Assembly: GCA_017480225.1 (NCBI GenBank)
Contig: JAFVBB010000002.1
Span: 1-51,976, forward strand
Reading direction: 5' to 3'
DNA length: 51,976 nucleotides
Origin: Bacteroidales bacterium
GTDB taxonomy: Bacteria; Bacteroidota; Bacteroidia; Bacteroidales; P3
Shown here: positions 7,983 through 15,918 of the stretch, in pieces
How positions within the stretch are numbered: position 1 is the first letter of the stretch
How the letters are laid out: every line of letters starts with the position of its first letter
Made by a program: the position numbers and the translations under genes
The notes under the pieces: model-generated
Databases searched by the model: none
What the model was told of the DNA's origin: nothing
Seen by the model: only the letters and a program-made list of their open reading frames with translations

Positions 7983-9299
7983 TCAGTTGTTGTGTGTGAG
8001 GCTGCCGAGCAGCGTGGCGGCGGTGCAGTCGTCCACGCGCACGGTGCGGTAGGTGCCTGGCTGCGCGTCGCCGCGGTCGAACACCAGCACCTTGTTCTGG
8101 CTGTTGCGCCCGAAGAGGCGCTCCTTGCTGCGGTGGCTCTCGCCCTCCACCAGCACCTCGTATTCGCGGCCCACCTCGCGGCGGTTGTTCTCGAGCGCTA
8201 TCTGCCCCTGCAGGGCAATGATCTCGTTCAGCCTCCGCGTCTTCACCTCGTCGGGTATGTCGTCGGGCAGGTGGCGCGAGGCGTAGGTGCCCTCGCGCTG
8301 CGAGTACTTGAACATGTAGGCGTAGTCGTAGCGCACGCGGCGGAAGAGGTCGAGCGTGGCCTGGTGGTCGTCCTCGGTCTCGCCGCTGAAGCCGGCAATC
8401 ACGTCGGTGGTGACCGAGCAGTCGGGCAGCAGCCGGCGTATGGCCTCTACGCGACCCAGGTACCACTCCACGGTGTACTTGCGGTTCATCATCTTCAGCA
8501 TACGGTCGCTGCCGCTCTGCACGGGCAGGTGTATGCAGCGGCAAATGTTGGTGTGCGAGGCCATCACCTCGAGCAGGTCGTCGCCGAGGTCCTTGGGGTG
8601 CGAGGTGGCGAAGCGCACGCGCAGCCCCGGGTCGATTGATGCCACGGCGTCCATGAGCGCGGCGAAGCCGGTGTCGCCGTGGCGATAGGAGTTCACGTTC
8701 TGTCCCAGCAGGGTCACCTCGCGGTAGCCCCTTGCGAAGAGCCCTTCGGCCTCGGCCACGACGGTGCGCGGGTCGCGGCTGCGCTCGCGCCCGCGGGTGT
8801 AGGGCACCACGCAGTAGGTGCAGTAGTTCTGACAGCCGCGCATGATGCTGATATAGGCCGATATGCCGTTGGAGGCCAGGCGCACAGGCTCGATGTCGGC
8901 ATAGGTCTCGGTGGTGCTGAGCTCCACCTCGGCGGCCTTGCGACCCTCGGCCACGCCGCGCAGCAGGTCGGGAAGGCGGCGGTAGGCGTCGGGGCCGCAC
9001 ACGAACGACACGTTGTCCTCCTCCTCCATCAGCCTGCTCTGCAGCCGCTCGGCCATGCAGCCCAGCACCCCTATGCGGAGCCCGCCGCGCCCCTGGCGGC
9101 TGCGCAGCTCGCGCACACGGTGGCGCACGCGCTGCTCGGCGTTGTCGCGTATGGCGCAGGTGTTAATCAGCACGTAGGCAGCCTCGTCGAGCGTCGCGGC
9201 AAGCGTGTAGCCCGCCTCGCGCAGTATTGAGCCCACCACCTCGCTGTCGGCGAAGTTCATCTGGCAGCCGTAGGTCTCTATGTATACTTTCTCGCTCAT
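7983..9299 (-). CDS. miaB: MiaB, tRNA-2-methylthio-N6-dimethylallyladenosine synthase
   Basis: A 438-residue radical-SAM methylthiotransferase that adds the 2-methylthio group to i6A37 of tRNAs reading UNN codons. The N-terminal UPF0004 domain has its cluster cysteines in YGCQMN, NTCAIR and LGCMAE. The radical-SAM motif is GCQNYCTYC, and the C-terminal TRAM domain covers roughly the last 65 residues. The length and the NTCAIR signature fit MiaB rather than RimO or MtaB. It is the first gene of the minus-strand operon and has its own -7 box 24 bp upstream. Confidence 0.93.
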   Translation of the reverse strand: MSEKVYIETYGCQMNFADSEVVGSILREAGYTLAATLDEAAYVLINTCAIRDNAEQRVRHRVRELRSRQGRGGLRIGVLGCMAERLQSRLMEEEDNVSFVCGPDAYRRLPDLLRGVAEGRKAAEVELSTTETYADIEPVRLASNGISAYISIMRGCQNYCTYCVVPYTRGRERSRDPRTVVAEAEGLFARGYREVTLLGQNVNSYRHGDTGFAALMDAVASIDPGLRVRFATSHPKDLGDDLLEVMASHTNICRCIHLPVQSGSDRMLKMMNRKYTVEWYLGRVEAIRRLLPDCSVTTDVIAGFSGETEDDHQATLDLFRRVRYDYAYMFKYSQREGTYASRHLPDDIPDEVKTRRLNEIIALQGQIALENNRREVGREYEVLVEGESHRSKERLFGRNSQNKVLVFDRGDAQPGTYRTVRVDDCTAATLLGSLTHNN

Positions 9300-9322
9300 T
9301 GCAAATGGTCGAATCGAAACTG

Positions 9323-9330
9323 CAAAGATA
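9323..9330 (-). promoter_or_regulatory. Bacteroidota -7 box for miaB
   Basis: On the minus strand TATCTTTG (9330-9323) matches TAnnTTTG and sits 24 bp before the miaB start, preceded by a run of nine T on that strand. It reads GTATCTTTGCA, the same context as the boxes in front of the Fic and UpxY genes. Confidence 0.6.
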
Positions 9331-9455
9331 CAAAAAAAAACTCACCCGCGCGAAAAATATTGTCCCACAGCCCCAGTGCGCCGCGGCCACGGTGCCCGGA
9401 TGGCGCCGCCGGCGTCCCCCTCCTGAGGCGTGCTGACACCGTGTCAACACCGTCT

Positions 9456-9546
9456 GTTCTTCGATTGTTCTCCGATTGTTCTTCGATTGTTCTTCGATTT
9501 AGTGTCGAAGAACAATCGAAGAACAATCGGACATCAATCGCAGAAC
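9456..9546. repeat. Palindromic 11-mer array, copy 1
   Basis: The left arm is four 11-bp units (GTTCTTCGATT, GTTCTCCGATT, then two more GTTCTTCGATT; 9456-9499). The loop is TAG (9500-9502). The right arm is four inverted units: TGTCGAAGAAC, AATCGAAGAAC, AATCGGACATC and AATCGCAGAAC (9503-9546). On the left the 11-bp phase continues into two related units, CTGACACCGTG and TCAACACCGTC (9434-9455). The array lies in the divergent gap between miaB and ribE. The right arm is the more diverged one. Confidence 0.9.
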
Positions 9547-9572
9547 ACACTGTCTTGCCGCGCAGTAGGGGC

Positions 9573-9622
9573 GGGGCACGCCGCAGCCGATATTTTCGCG
9601 GCGGCGCAATAAAACCGTGCCC
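9573..9622 (+). other. Structured sequence upstream of riboflavin synthase
   Basis: GGGCACG (9574-9580) can pair with CGTGCCC (9616-9622), enclosing a possible inner GC-rich helix (CGCCGC at 9579-9584 with GCGGCG near 9598-9606, partly exclusive of the outer stem). It ends 43 bp before the ribE start. I do not see the conserved blocks of an FMN riboswitch, so it is only recorded as a potential leader hairpin. No TAnnTTTG box is visible between copy 1 of the array and the gene. Confidence 0.3.
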
Positions 9623-9664
9623 TGCGGCGTTACGAATGGGCATAAACAACAAAGCAACAACGCA

Positions 9665-10285
9665 ATGTTCACAGGAATAATAGAGACTACGGCCCGCGTG
9701 GTGGGCATAGAGAAGGAGAACACCAACTATCACTTCACGCTCGAGGTGCCGTTTGCCGACGAGCTGGCCATCGACCAGAGCATGGCCCACGACGGCTGCT
9801 GCCTCACGGTGGTCAGGGTAGAACGCGAGCGCCGCCGCTACACGGTGACCGCCATGGACGAGACGATGCTCAAGACCAACCTCGGCACATGGCGCGAGGG
9901 CACGGAGGTGAACGTCGAGCGGTCGATGCGTATGGACGGGCGCTTCGACGGCCACATCGTGCAGGGCCACGTCGACCTCACTGCCCGCTGCACGCGCGTG
10001 GTCGACGACAACGGCTCGTGGCGCTTCTACTTCGAGTATGACGCCTCGGCAGCACCCTCGATCACGGTGCCCAAGGGCAGCATCAGCATCAACGGCGTGA
10101 GCCTCACGGTGGTTGACAGCCAGCCCGGCATGTTCTCCGTGGCCATAATACCCTACACCTACCAGGTGACCAATTTCCACAACTTCCGCGAGGGCACGGT
10201 GGTAAACATCGAGTTCGACGTGTTCGGCAAGTATGTGCAGCGTCTGCTCGAGCAGTACGTGCAGAGCGGGGCGTTGAAGGCATGA
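9665..10285 (+). CDS. ribE: Riboflavin synthase alpha chain
   Basis: A 206-residue enzyme that dismutates two 6,7-dimethyl-8-ribityllumazine molecules to riboflavin. It consists of two similar lumazine-binding barrels: the first starts at MFTGIIETTARV and the second near residue 98, with GRFDGHIVQGHVD. VPKGSISINGVSLTVV and the C-terminal oligomerisation helix (FGKYVQRLLEQ) are typical. ATG 9665 is chosen because the family nearly always begins MFTGII; an upstream in-frame GTG at 9617 is rejected. The downstream phosphatase gene overlaps its stop as ATGA. The symbol is ribE (ribC in some genomes). Confidence 0.94.
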   Translation: MFTGIIETTARVVGIEKENTNYHFTLEVPFADELAIDQSMAHDGCCLTVVRVERERRRYTVTAMDETMLKTNLGTWREGTEVNVERSMRMDGRFDGHIVQGHVDLTARCTRVVDDNGSWRFYFEYDASAAPSITVPKGSISINGVSLTVVDSQPGMFSVAIIPYTYQVTNFHNFREGTVVNIEFDVFGKYVQRLLEQYVQSGALKA

Positions 10286-10929
10286 CGAGGCTTCTTGCCC
10301 TCGATTTCGACGGCACGCTGGCCGACACGCGCCCGCTGATAGTGGCCTCGATGCAGCGCACGCTGGCCGAGATGGGGCTTCCTGCAAGGAGCGAGGCTGA
10401 GTGCGCCGCCGTCATCGGGCTGCCCCTGGCCGAGTGCTTCGTACGAGTGGCCGGTGTTGACGGCGTGGCGGCCGAAAGGTGCGCCGAGGTCTACCGCAGG
10501 CTCTTCGACGAGCACAACCATCCCGGTGCGGTGACGCTCTTCCCCCACGTGCTCTCCACGCTCTCCGTCCTGCACCGGCGCGGCGTGAGGCTTGCTGTGT
10601 GCAGCAGCCGCGCAAGGGCCACGCTCGACGCCTTTGTGCGTGGCTTCGGTCTGGAACCGATGGTTGAGATGGTGGTGGGGGCCGACGACGTGGCTCATGC
10701 CAAGCCTCACCCGGAGCCGGTGCTGCGTGTGCTCGGCGCGCTGGGCGTCGGGGCTGGCGACACGCTGGTGGTCGGCGACACGTCATTCGACATTCTGATG
10801 GGCGCCGCGGCGGGCTGCCGCACGTGCGGCGTCACCTACGGCAACCAGTCGGCCTCGGAGCTTCGCGCTGCCGGAGCCGACTGGCTGATTGACGATTTCG
10901 CCGCGCTGGAGGGTTTGGTCGGCGATTAG
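10282..10929 (+). CDS. HAD-IA phosphatase, coupled to riboflavin synthase
   Basis: A 215-residue HAD hydrolase of the Gph/PGMB type. Motif I is LDFDGTLAD (Asp8 nucleophile, Asp10 acid/base), motif II is the Ser in VCSSRARA, motif III is the Lys in AKPHPEP, and motif IV is GDTSFDILM. A helical cap lies between residues about 16 and 90. The ATGA overlap with ribE indicates translational coupling, so I infer a role in flavin metabolism, perhaps dephosphorylating a pathway intermediate or FMN. Phosphoglycolate phosphatase is the conservative alternative. Its stop codon overlaps the stop of the converging protease gene (10926-10929), leaving no room for an intergenic terminator. Confidence 0.88.
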   Translation: MTRLLALDFDGTLADTRPLIVASMQRTLAEMGLPARSEAECAAVIGLPLAECFVRVAGVDGVAAERCAEVYRRLFDEHNHPGAVTLFPHVLSTLSVLHRRGVRLAVCSSRARATLDAFVRGFGLEPMVEMVVGADDVAHAKPHPEPVLRVLGALGVGAGDTLVVGDTSFDILMGAAAGCRTCGVTYGNQSASELRAAGADWLIDDFAALEGLVGD

Positions 10930-12149
10930 TCGTAGACGAGTGTGGAGAGGCTCTCGTCGGCGAAGAAGGCCTGCGCGGCCTGCCTCAGGTCGGCTGGGCT
11001 CACTGCCTGCACATCGGCAGCCATCTCCTCGAGTGTGTCCACATGGTCGAAGTTGAGGAAAGCCTTGCCAATCGACTGCATTTCATTGAGCCCCAGGTCG
11101 GCGTTGACGGCCATCTGCCCCACCATCTGGCGCGCGGCGCTCCGCAGCTGGCGCGCCGTGAGCTCGGTGTCGGCCATGCGCCGCAACTCGTCCTTGATCA
11201 GTTCTATGGCCTTGGACTCGGCCTGGTGGTCCACTCCAGCGTAGATGTAGAACAGGCCGCTGTCGGTGAAGGGCACGTATTGCGACTCGATGGTGTAGCA
11301 GAAACCGTACTTCTCGCGTATTGCCACGTTGAGGCGCGAGTTCATGGCAGGCCCTCCAAGAATGTTGTTGAGCAGCGAGAATGCTGTTTTCTGCGGGTGG
11401 TAGATGCCCGGAGCCTCGCAGCCGAGCAGCAGGTGGGTCTGGTGTGTGCGTCGGTGTATGCGCCGGTCGAAGCGGTGCACCACAGGCTTCCCCTCTGTGC
11501 GCCAGGGCTGGCTTGCGTCGTCCTGTGGCTGGTGTCCGAAGTGACGCTCGCAGAGCCTTGCCAGCCTTTTGAAGTCAACGTCGCCCGCCACGGCCACCAC
11601 CATGCGCCGGGGCTGGTAGCAGCCGCGCAGCCTGCCGCGCAGCCTCTCGGCCGTGAAGCGGCGCACGTTGCGCTTGCTGCCCAGTATGTTGTGAGCCAGC
11701 GGGTGCCCCTCGAAGGCCAGCTCCTCGAACTGGTCGAATATTAGCTCGGACGGTGAGTCGTTGTAACTCTCAATCTCCTCCACCACCACATCCTTCTCGC
11801 GCTCAATCTCGGCCTCGGGGAAAATGCTGTTGAACAGCACGTCGGCCATCAACTCAAGGCAGCGGTCCAGGTGCTCGGCCAGCGAGGTGGCGTAGATGCA
11901 GGTCTCTTCTTTGGTGGTGAATGCGTTCAGCTCGCCCCCGACGCCGTCTATGCGGTTCAGTATGTGGTGGGCGCGCCGGTGTGTGGTGCCTTTGAAAAGC
12001 GAGTGCTCAATGAAGTGGGCCATGCCTTCGTCGGCTCCGGTCTCGTCGCGGCTGCCAACGTTTATATACACGCCCGAGTATGTCACGCGCGAGTTGGTGC
12101 GGCTCAATATTATCTTCACGCCGTTAGGCAGAGTGTGGCTTTCGTACAT
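10926..12149 (-). CDS. M16-family zinc metalloprotease
   Basis: A protein of about 407 residues with the inverted zinc motif HFIEH near residues 45-49 and a downstream acidic ligand within EKDVVVEEIESYND. This is the pitrilysin/insulinase family, of processing-peptidase-like single-chain length. The second M16 domain (FSLLNNILGGPAMNSRLNVAIREK) is present. ATG 12149 is preferred because relatives begin just before THTLPNG-like sequence; ATG 12164 is also possible. Either start lies inside the 3' end of the ligase gene, so the two are overlapping and co-transcribed. No signal peptide is seen, so it is probably cytoplasmic. It may degrade peptides or process exported proteins. Confidence 0.88.
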   Translation of the reverse strand: MYESHTLPNGVKIILSRTNSRVTYSGVYINVGSRDETGADEGMAHFIEHSLFKGTTHRRAHHILNRIDGVGGELNAFTTKEETCIYATSLAEHLDRCLELMADVLFNSIFPEAEIEREKDVVVEEIESYNDSPSELIFDQFEELAFEGHPLAHNILGSKRNVRRFTAERLRGRLRGCYQPRRMVVAVAGDVDFKRLARLCERHFGHQPQDDASQPWRTEGKPVVHRFDRRIHRRTHQTHLLLGCEAPGIYHPQKTAFSLLNNILGGPAMNSRLNVAIREKYGFCYTIESQYVPFTDSGLFYIYAGVDHQAESKAIELIKDELRRMADTELTARQLRSAARQMVGQMAVNADLGLNEMQSIGKAFLNFDHVDTLEEMAADVQAVSPADLRQAAQAFFADESLSTLVYD

Positions 12150-13638
12150 TTGGTCTGATTGCAAGGAAAAAAGTGCAGAACAGGATGCCTGCCAGTGTGT
12201 CGAGGGTGTCCTCGGTGAGCATACTGACCAGCACGGTGAGCAGCCATGCCAGCATCAGTGCCGAAGGCCTCCTCTGCGCCAGCGCGCGCAGGAACATTGC
12301 GGCCACTGAGGCAAAGCCAACGATGCCCAGGGCTGCCATCAGCGACAGGTATTGGTTGTGCGGACGCTTGCCGCTGCCGCAGAGCTCGGAGCCCGACTGG
12401 CAGAGGTCGGACTGCAGGGTGGCGTCCACGTCGCCAGTGCCCACGCCGAACATGCGGTTGCGCACCACAATGTGCCAGGTGGCCTTCCAAAGCTCGAAAC
12501 GCTGTATCATGGTGAAGCCGCGCACCTGGTGCGTGTGGGTGTGGAACTCGTGCTCGAAGAGCATCACGCAGACCATCTTGCGCAGCGGGTTGTGGCTGGT
12601 GTAGGCCGGGTTGGGAATGCCGCGCTCTATGTCGGCAATCTGCGGCTGGGTGAGGCTCCACACTCCCACGCTGTCTTTGGTCAACCCCAGGGCGTTAAGG
12701 TAGCGCACCAGCTTGGGCTGCACTGTGTAGCCGTCGGGCTGCAGGCTGTCGTAGGGCACCGCGCTGCGGCGGCTCCACTCGGCGCGGAGCTCGTCGGTGC
12801 AGATGTAGTTGTTGACGTAGTTGCCGCTTTCCACAATGCCGTCGTTTGCGTGAATGTATGGCCTGCCGTTGGCGGTGAGTGCAGCTTGCGGCTCTTTGGC
12901 CAGGGGGTGCATGGTGTAGTAGCGGTGAGCCTCGAAGGCCACGCCCCCGGCCAGGGTGGCCAGGGCGGCCAGCCACACGGCCAGCAGAGGCTTCGTGCCG
13001 GGCTTGCCTGCCAGCACCAGCGGTGGCACAATGGCCATGACGGCCAGGGCTGTGTAGGACCTGATGAGCATGATGAAGACCAGCAGCCACAGCGCGGCCG
13101 CGCCCAGCGCCACGCGCCCCAGCGGCTTGGCCGCACGCATGACTCCGGCGCAAAGGTAGATGGCCATGCAGCAGTTGAGCGCGAAGCGTATGTGGGAGAT
13201 GTATGGCACGGCCTCGCGGTAGGGCAGGCCGTCGATGGTGAGCATACGTACCAGCCCGATGACGCTCACCACCAGCACCGCCGCTGTGTATACCCCGGCC
13301 AGCACCTTGCGCGGTGTCCCTGCCACGGGGCGCGTGGTGAGCAGCACGAGCGGCACTACCAGCAGCGGCAGCTTCACCTGCAGCACCGCCCAGCCTGCCG
13401 CCGTGTGTTCCGTCCAGCCCATGCCCAGCAGCAGCAGCGCGTAGAGGGCGGCGTAGGCCTGCAGCAGGCGGCTCGACCGTGCCATGTCCCACTTCTCGCG
13501 CCACCGGCCTTCAAGCAGCCAGTTGGCGCCGAGCAGCACCCACGCCAGGTTGGCCATCCACACCGAGGTGACCATGCTCGCCGCCAGCAGGGCCAGCAGC
13601 GCTATGAAGATGCGTCTGTGTGCCGTTGCGGTCAACAT
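12124..13638 (-). CDS. O-antigen-ligase-like (WaaL/Wzy-C) membrane protein
   Basis: A 504-residue polytopic protein with about ten to twelve predicted membrane helices and one large periplasmic loop (about residues 235-400, GVAFEAHRYYTMHPLAKEP onward). After the loop, GVGTGD and PHNQYLSLMAALG match the Wzy_C domain; the PHN-type His is typical of WaaL ligases, which move undecaprenyl-linked glycan to lipid A core or another acceptor. It sits between two protease genes on the strand opposite to the capsule cluster. It could act on that cluster's product, which lacks an obvious ligase of its own, though a Wzy polymerase or PglL-like role is equally possible by sequence alone. Confidence 0.82.
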   Translation of the reverse strand: MLTATAHRRIFIALLALLAASMVTSVWMANLAWVLLGANWLLEGRWREKWDMARSSRLLQAYAALYALLLLGMGWTEHTAAGWAVLQVKLPLLVVPLVLLTTRPVAGTPRKVLAGVYTAAVLVVSVIGLVRMLTIDGLPYREAVPYISHIRFALNCCMAIYLCAGVMRAAKPLGRVALGAAALWLLVFIMLIRSYTALAVMAIVPPLVLAGKPGTKPLLAVWLAALATLAGGVAFEAHRYYTMHPLAKEPQAALTANGRPYIHANDGIVESGNYVNNYICTDELRAEWSRRSAVPYDSLQPDGYTVQPKLVRYLNALGLTKDSVGVWSLTQPQIADIERGIPNPAYTSHNPLRKMVCVMLFEHEFHTHTHQVRGFTMIQRFELWKATWHIVVRNRMFGVGTGDVDATLQSDLCQSGSELCGSGKRPHNQYLSLMAALGIVGFASVAAMFLRALAQRRPSALMLAWLLTVLVSMLTEDTLDTLAGILFCTFFLAIRPNVRKPHSA

Positions 13639-13642
13639 GCCC

Positions 13643-15256
13643 CTATCGCGACATCTCCTCTATTGCGCGGAGCACCACCGGGTCGCTCTTCATGGCTCCC
13701 TCTATGCGCCCCTTGTTGTAGTAGTAGCGCGTGAGCAGTTCGGCCTTGAGCATGTCGCGCACCTCGTCGCTGTGCTTGTGCAGGTCGTCGGCCTTCTCTT
13801 TTTTCAGCGCGGCCTCTATAGCCTTGAGGTGGAGGTCGATGGCGCTGTCGTATTTCTCCTGCCGCGCCACCTCGCGCAACTCTTTCGCCACGCGCTCGGT
13901 CACGGTGCTGTAGTCAAGCCCGCGCTTGTCGAGGAAGCGGCAGAAGTCGTCGTAGAGCGAGTCGCTCACCTCGAACTCGGCGGCGGGGGCGATGCTTAGG
14001 TGCGAGCGGTGGTAGAGTGTGGCATAGTCGAAGACAAGGAATTTCTGCACCAGGGCCATGGCTATGTTCGACATGTACTCCGGCTCCACCTCCACGTCGG
14101 GCTCAATGCCGAACCCGTCGTACACGGTGCGCCCGCCCTTGGTGGTGAAGGCCGTCTTGAGCGAGTCGGGCACCTTGACGGCGCGCCCCTGCTCGTCGCG
14201 GTGGCTGTAGTCTATGGCTTGTATGCAGCGCCCGCTGGGAATGAAGTATTTGCTCACCGTCACCTTCATCTGGCTGTTGTAGGGCATGGGCAGTATGTTC
14301 TGCACCAATCCTTTGCCGAAGCTGCGCTGGCCGACGATGACGGCGCGGTCGAGGTCCTGCAGCGAGCCGCTCACAATCTCGCTGGCCGAGGCCGACTGGC
14401 CGTCGATCAGCACCGCCAGGGGCATCTCCGTGTCCTCCGGCTGGTTGTGGGTGAAGCTTTTGCTGTTTTTCGAGGCTACCTTGCCACGCGTCTCGACCAC
14501 CAGCGTGCCGCGCGGCACCCATATGTTCACTATGTCCACCGCCTCGTTCATCAAGCCGCCGCCGTTGCCGCGCAGGTCGAGAATGCAGCCCTTCATGCCT
14601 GGGTTGCCCTCTTTCAGCTTCACGAAGGCCTCGCGCACGTTTTTAGCGGCGTCGGTGGTGAACTCGTCGAGGTAGATGTAGCCGTAGTCGCCCTGCACGT
14701 AGCCGTAGTAGGGCACGTTGGGCATCTTGATGGCGCGGCGTGTGAGGGTGCGCTCGAACTCTTTGCCGCCGCGCTCCAGGCGCAGGGTGACGGTTGTTCC
14801 GGCCTGGCCTCGCATGGCCGAGCTCACATCGGCCGTGGTCTTGCCGCGCGTGCTCTGTCCGTCGACGGCCACTATGCGGTCGCCCGCCTCGAGCCCTGCC
14901 TCGGCGGCGGGCAGTCCCTCGTAGGGCTCGCTGATGTAGACCGAGTCGCCGCGCTGCATGATTATTGACCCTATGCCACCGTATTCGCCCAGCAGCTGCA
15001 GGCGCACATCCTCCATCTGGCTCTCTGGGAAGTAGTTGGTGTAGGGGTCGAGAGAGCCCAGCATGGCGTCGATGGCCACCTTGATGGTCTTGCCGGGATC
15101 CACGTCGTCAACATAGTTGTTGTTCAGCTGCTTGTACACGTTGGAGAAAATCTCCAGATTCTTCGATATCTCGAATCCGCGGTCGTCCTGCGCTATGGCG
15201 GCGGCAGGCAGCAGGCAGGCCAGGGCGACGGCCAGCGGCAGTGTCAGTCTTCTCAT
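13643..15256 (-). CDS. S41 carboxy-terminal processing protease (Ctp-like)
   Basis: A 537-residue exported protease. ATG 15256 is chosen because it gives a signal peptide (MRRLTLPLAVALACLLPAAAIAQ). Residues about 85-165 form the PDZ domain (GIGSIIMQRGDSVYISEPYEGLPA). The S41 core has LDLRGNGGGL at 227-235, GQSASASEI with the probable nucleophile Ser290, and SFGKGLVQ with Lys315 as the general base. The C-terminal ~170 residues are helical and charged, as in Bacteroidota homologues. It cleaves periplasmic or outer-membrane proteins at the C-terminus. It heads the protease-ligase-protease operon, with 4 bp between it and the ligase gene. Confidence 0.92.
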   Translation of the reverse strand: MRRLTLPLAVALACLLPAAAIAQDDRGFEISKNLEIFSNVYKQLNNNYVDDVDPGKTIKVAIDAMLGSLDPYTNYFPESQMEDVRLQLLGEYGGIGSIIMQRGDSVYISEPYEGLPAAEAGLEAGDRIVAVDGQSTRGKTTADVSSAMRGQAGTTVTLRLERGGKEFERTLTRRAIKMPNVPYYGYVQGDYGYIYLDEFTTDAAKNVREAFVKLKEGNPGMKGCILDLRGNGGGLMNEAVDIVNIWVPRGTLVVETRGKVASKNSKSFTHNQPEDTEMPLAVLIDGQSASASEIVSGSLQDLDRAVIVGQRSFGKGLVQNILPMPYNSQMKVTVSKYFIPSGRCIQAIDYSHRDEQGRAVKVPDSLKTAFTTKGGRTVYDGFGIEPDVEVEPEYMSNIAMALVQKFLVFDYATLYHRSHLSIAPAAEFEVSDSLYDDFCRFLDKRGLDYSTVTERVAKELREVARQEKYDSAIDLHLKAIEAALKKEKADDLHKHSDEVRDMLKAELLTRYYYNKGRIEGAMKSDPVVLRAIEEMSR

Positions 15257-15512
15257 TGTTGTGGTTGCGGTGTTTGTGTTCTTTTCGTTGCCAACGACTG
15301 CACAACGCCCGCTGTGCCGAATTATTGCGCGCCGCGAAAAATAAGGCCGCCCAGGCCGTGAGGCCGTGCCGCTGGCGCAGACAGCGGCCTGTGCCGGCAC
15401 GGCTTTCCTGTCCATAAAACTAATATTCTCATTTGCAGGGCTTTGTACGTTTTGTTGGGGTGGGGTAAAATAGTGGTGCGGAAAATGCTGTAAATCAACC
15501 ATAAAGCCATAC
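15257..15512. other. Intergenic region upstream of the S41 protease
   Basis: About 250 bp without a credible ORF. It should contain the minus-strand promoter of the protease operon, but I find no TAnnTTTG box here. The nearest such box on the minus strand (TACTTTTG, 15573-15566) lies at the centre of the neighbouring repeat array. Confidence 0.4.
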
Positions 15513-15624
15513 CAACTCCTACTCAACTCCTACTCATCTACTACCCAACGCCTACTTATCACCTACAAAAGTAGTAGTTGACAAGTCGTTGATAAGCGCA
15601 AGACAAGTGATTGACAAGGTGATG
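15513..15624. repeat. Diverged inverted array with 11-bp period
   Basis: Five left units in strict 11-bp phase (CAACTCCTACT, CAACTCCTACT, CATCTACTACC, CAACGCCTACT, TATCACCTACA; 15513-15567) meet at the palindromic centre CTACAAAAGTAG. Five units of inverted character follow: AGTAGTAGTTG, ACAAGTCGTTG, ATAAGCGCAAG, ACAAGTGATTG and ACAAGGTGATG (15570-15624). The arms pair only partly, but the period and mirror layout equal those of the four GTTCTTCGATT arrays, and its left unit resembles the flanking unit TCAACACCGTC of those arrays. Confidence 0.65.
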
Positions 15625-15716
15625 GCCTCGCCTTGGGGCTGCTTTCAGGGTGGGGTGGGGCTGGGTAATGTTGGTGCGTCTGTGAAAAAAGTAGTGTGGG
15701 GTTGGAGAAAAATGCG

Positions 15717-15724
15717 TATCTTTG
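15717..15724 (+). promoter_or_regulatory. Bacteroidota -7 box for the capsule operon
   Basis: TATCTTTG in the context GTATCTTTGCA matches TAnnTTTG. It lies about 195 bp upstream of the UpxY start, giving a long untranslated leader of the kind seen before upxY genes in Bacteroides capsule operons. A convincing -33 TTTG is not present at 19-21 bp. Confidence 0.6.
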
Positions 15725-15784
15725 CATCGGTGTGCAGTGTGCCGGTTTTTGCTGTGCGCGCTGTATGCCAGAGGGTTGCGTGGA

Positions 15785-15803
15785 GCCTCCTGCGACAGGA
15801 GGC
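15785..15803 (+). promoter_or_regulatory. Leader hairpin before the UpxY-like gene
   Basis: GCCTCCTG (15785-15792), CGA and CAGGAGGC (15796-15803) form a perfect 8-bp stem with a 3-nt loop, about 60 nt into the predicted leader. There is no T run after it. Leader hairpins are where UpxY-type antiterminators act in Bacteroides, so a pause or recruitment role is plausible but inferred. Confidence 0.45.
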
Positions 15804-15918
15804 AGCGCAGACACGCGCCACTACAGGCCGACCACCCCCTGGATTGCCCCATGCACCATGCGTGGGGGAGGCGGAGATGTGTCGGCAAGCGTAAAAAAAT
15901 TGTAAAGGCAGGCTTGCC

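Noticed and set aside
9547-9664. FMN riboswitch before ribE
   Set aside because: A GC-rich hairpin is possible, but I do not see the conserved blocks of the FMN aptamer, and the region is short.
15566-15573. Minus-strand promoter box TACTTTTG for the S41 protease operon
   Set aside because: It lies about 310 bp upstream of the gene at the centre of the diverged array and has no -33 partner; the match is likely produced by the palindrome CTACAAAAGTAG.
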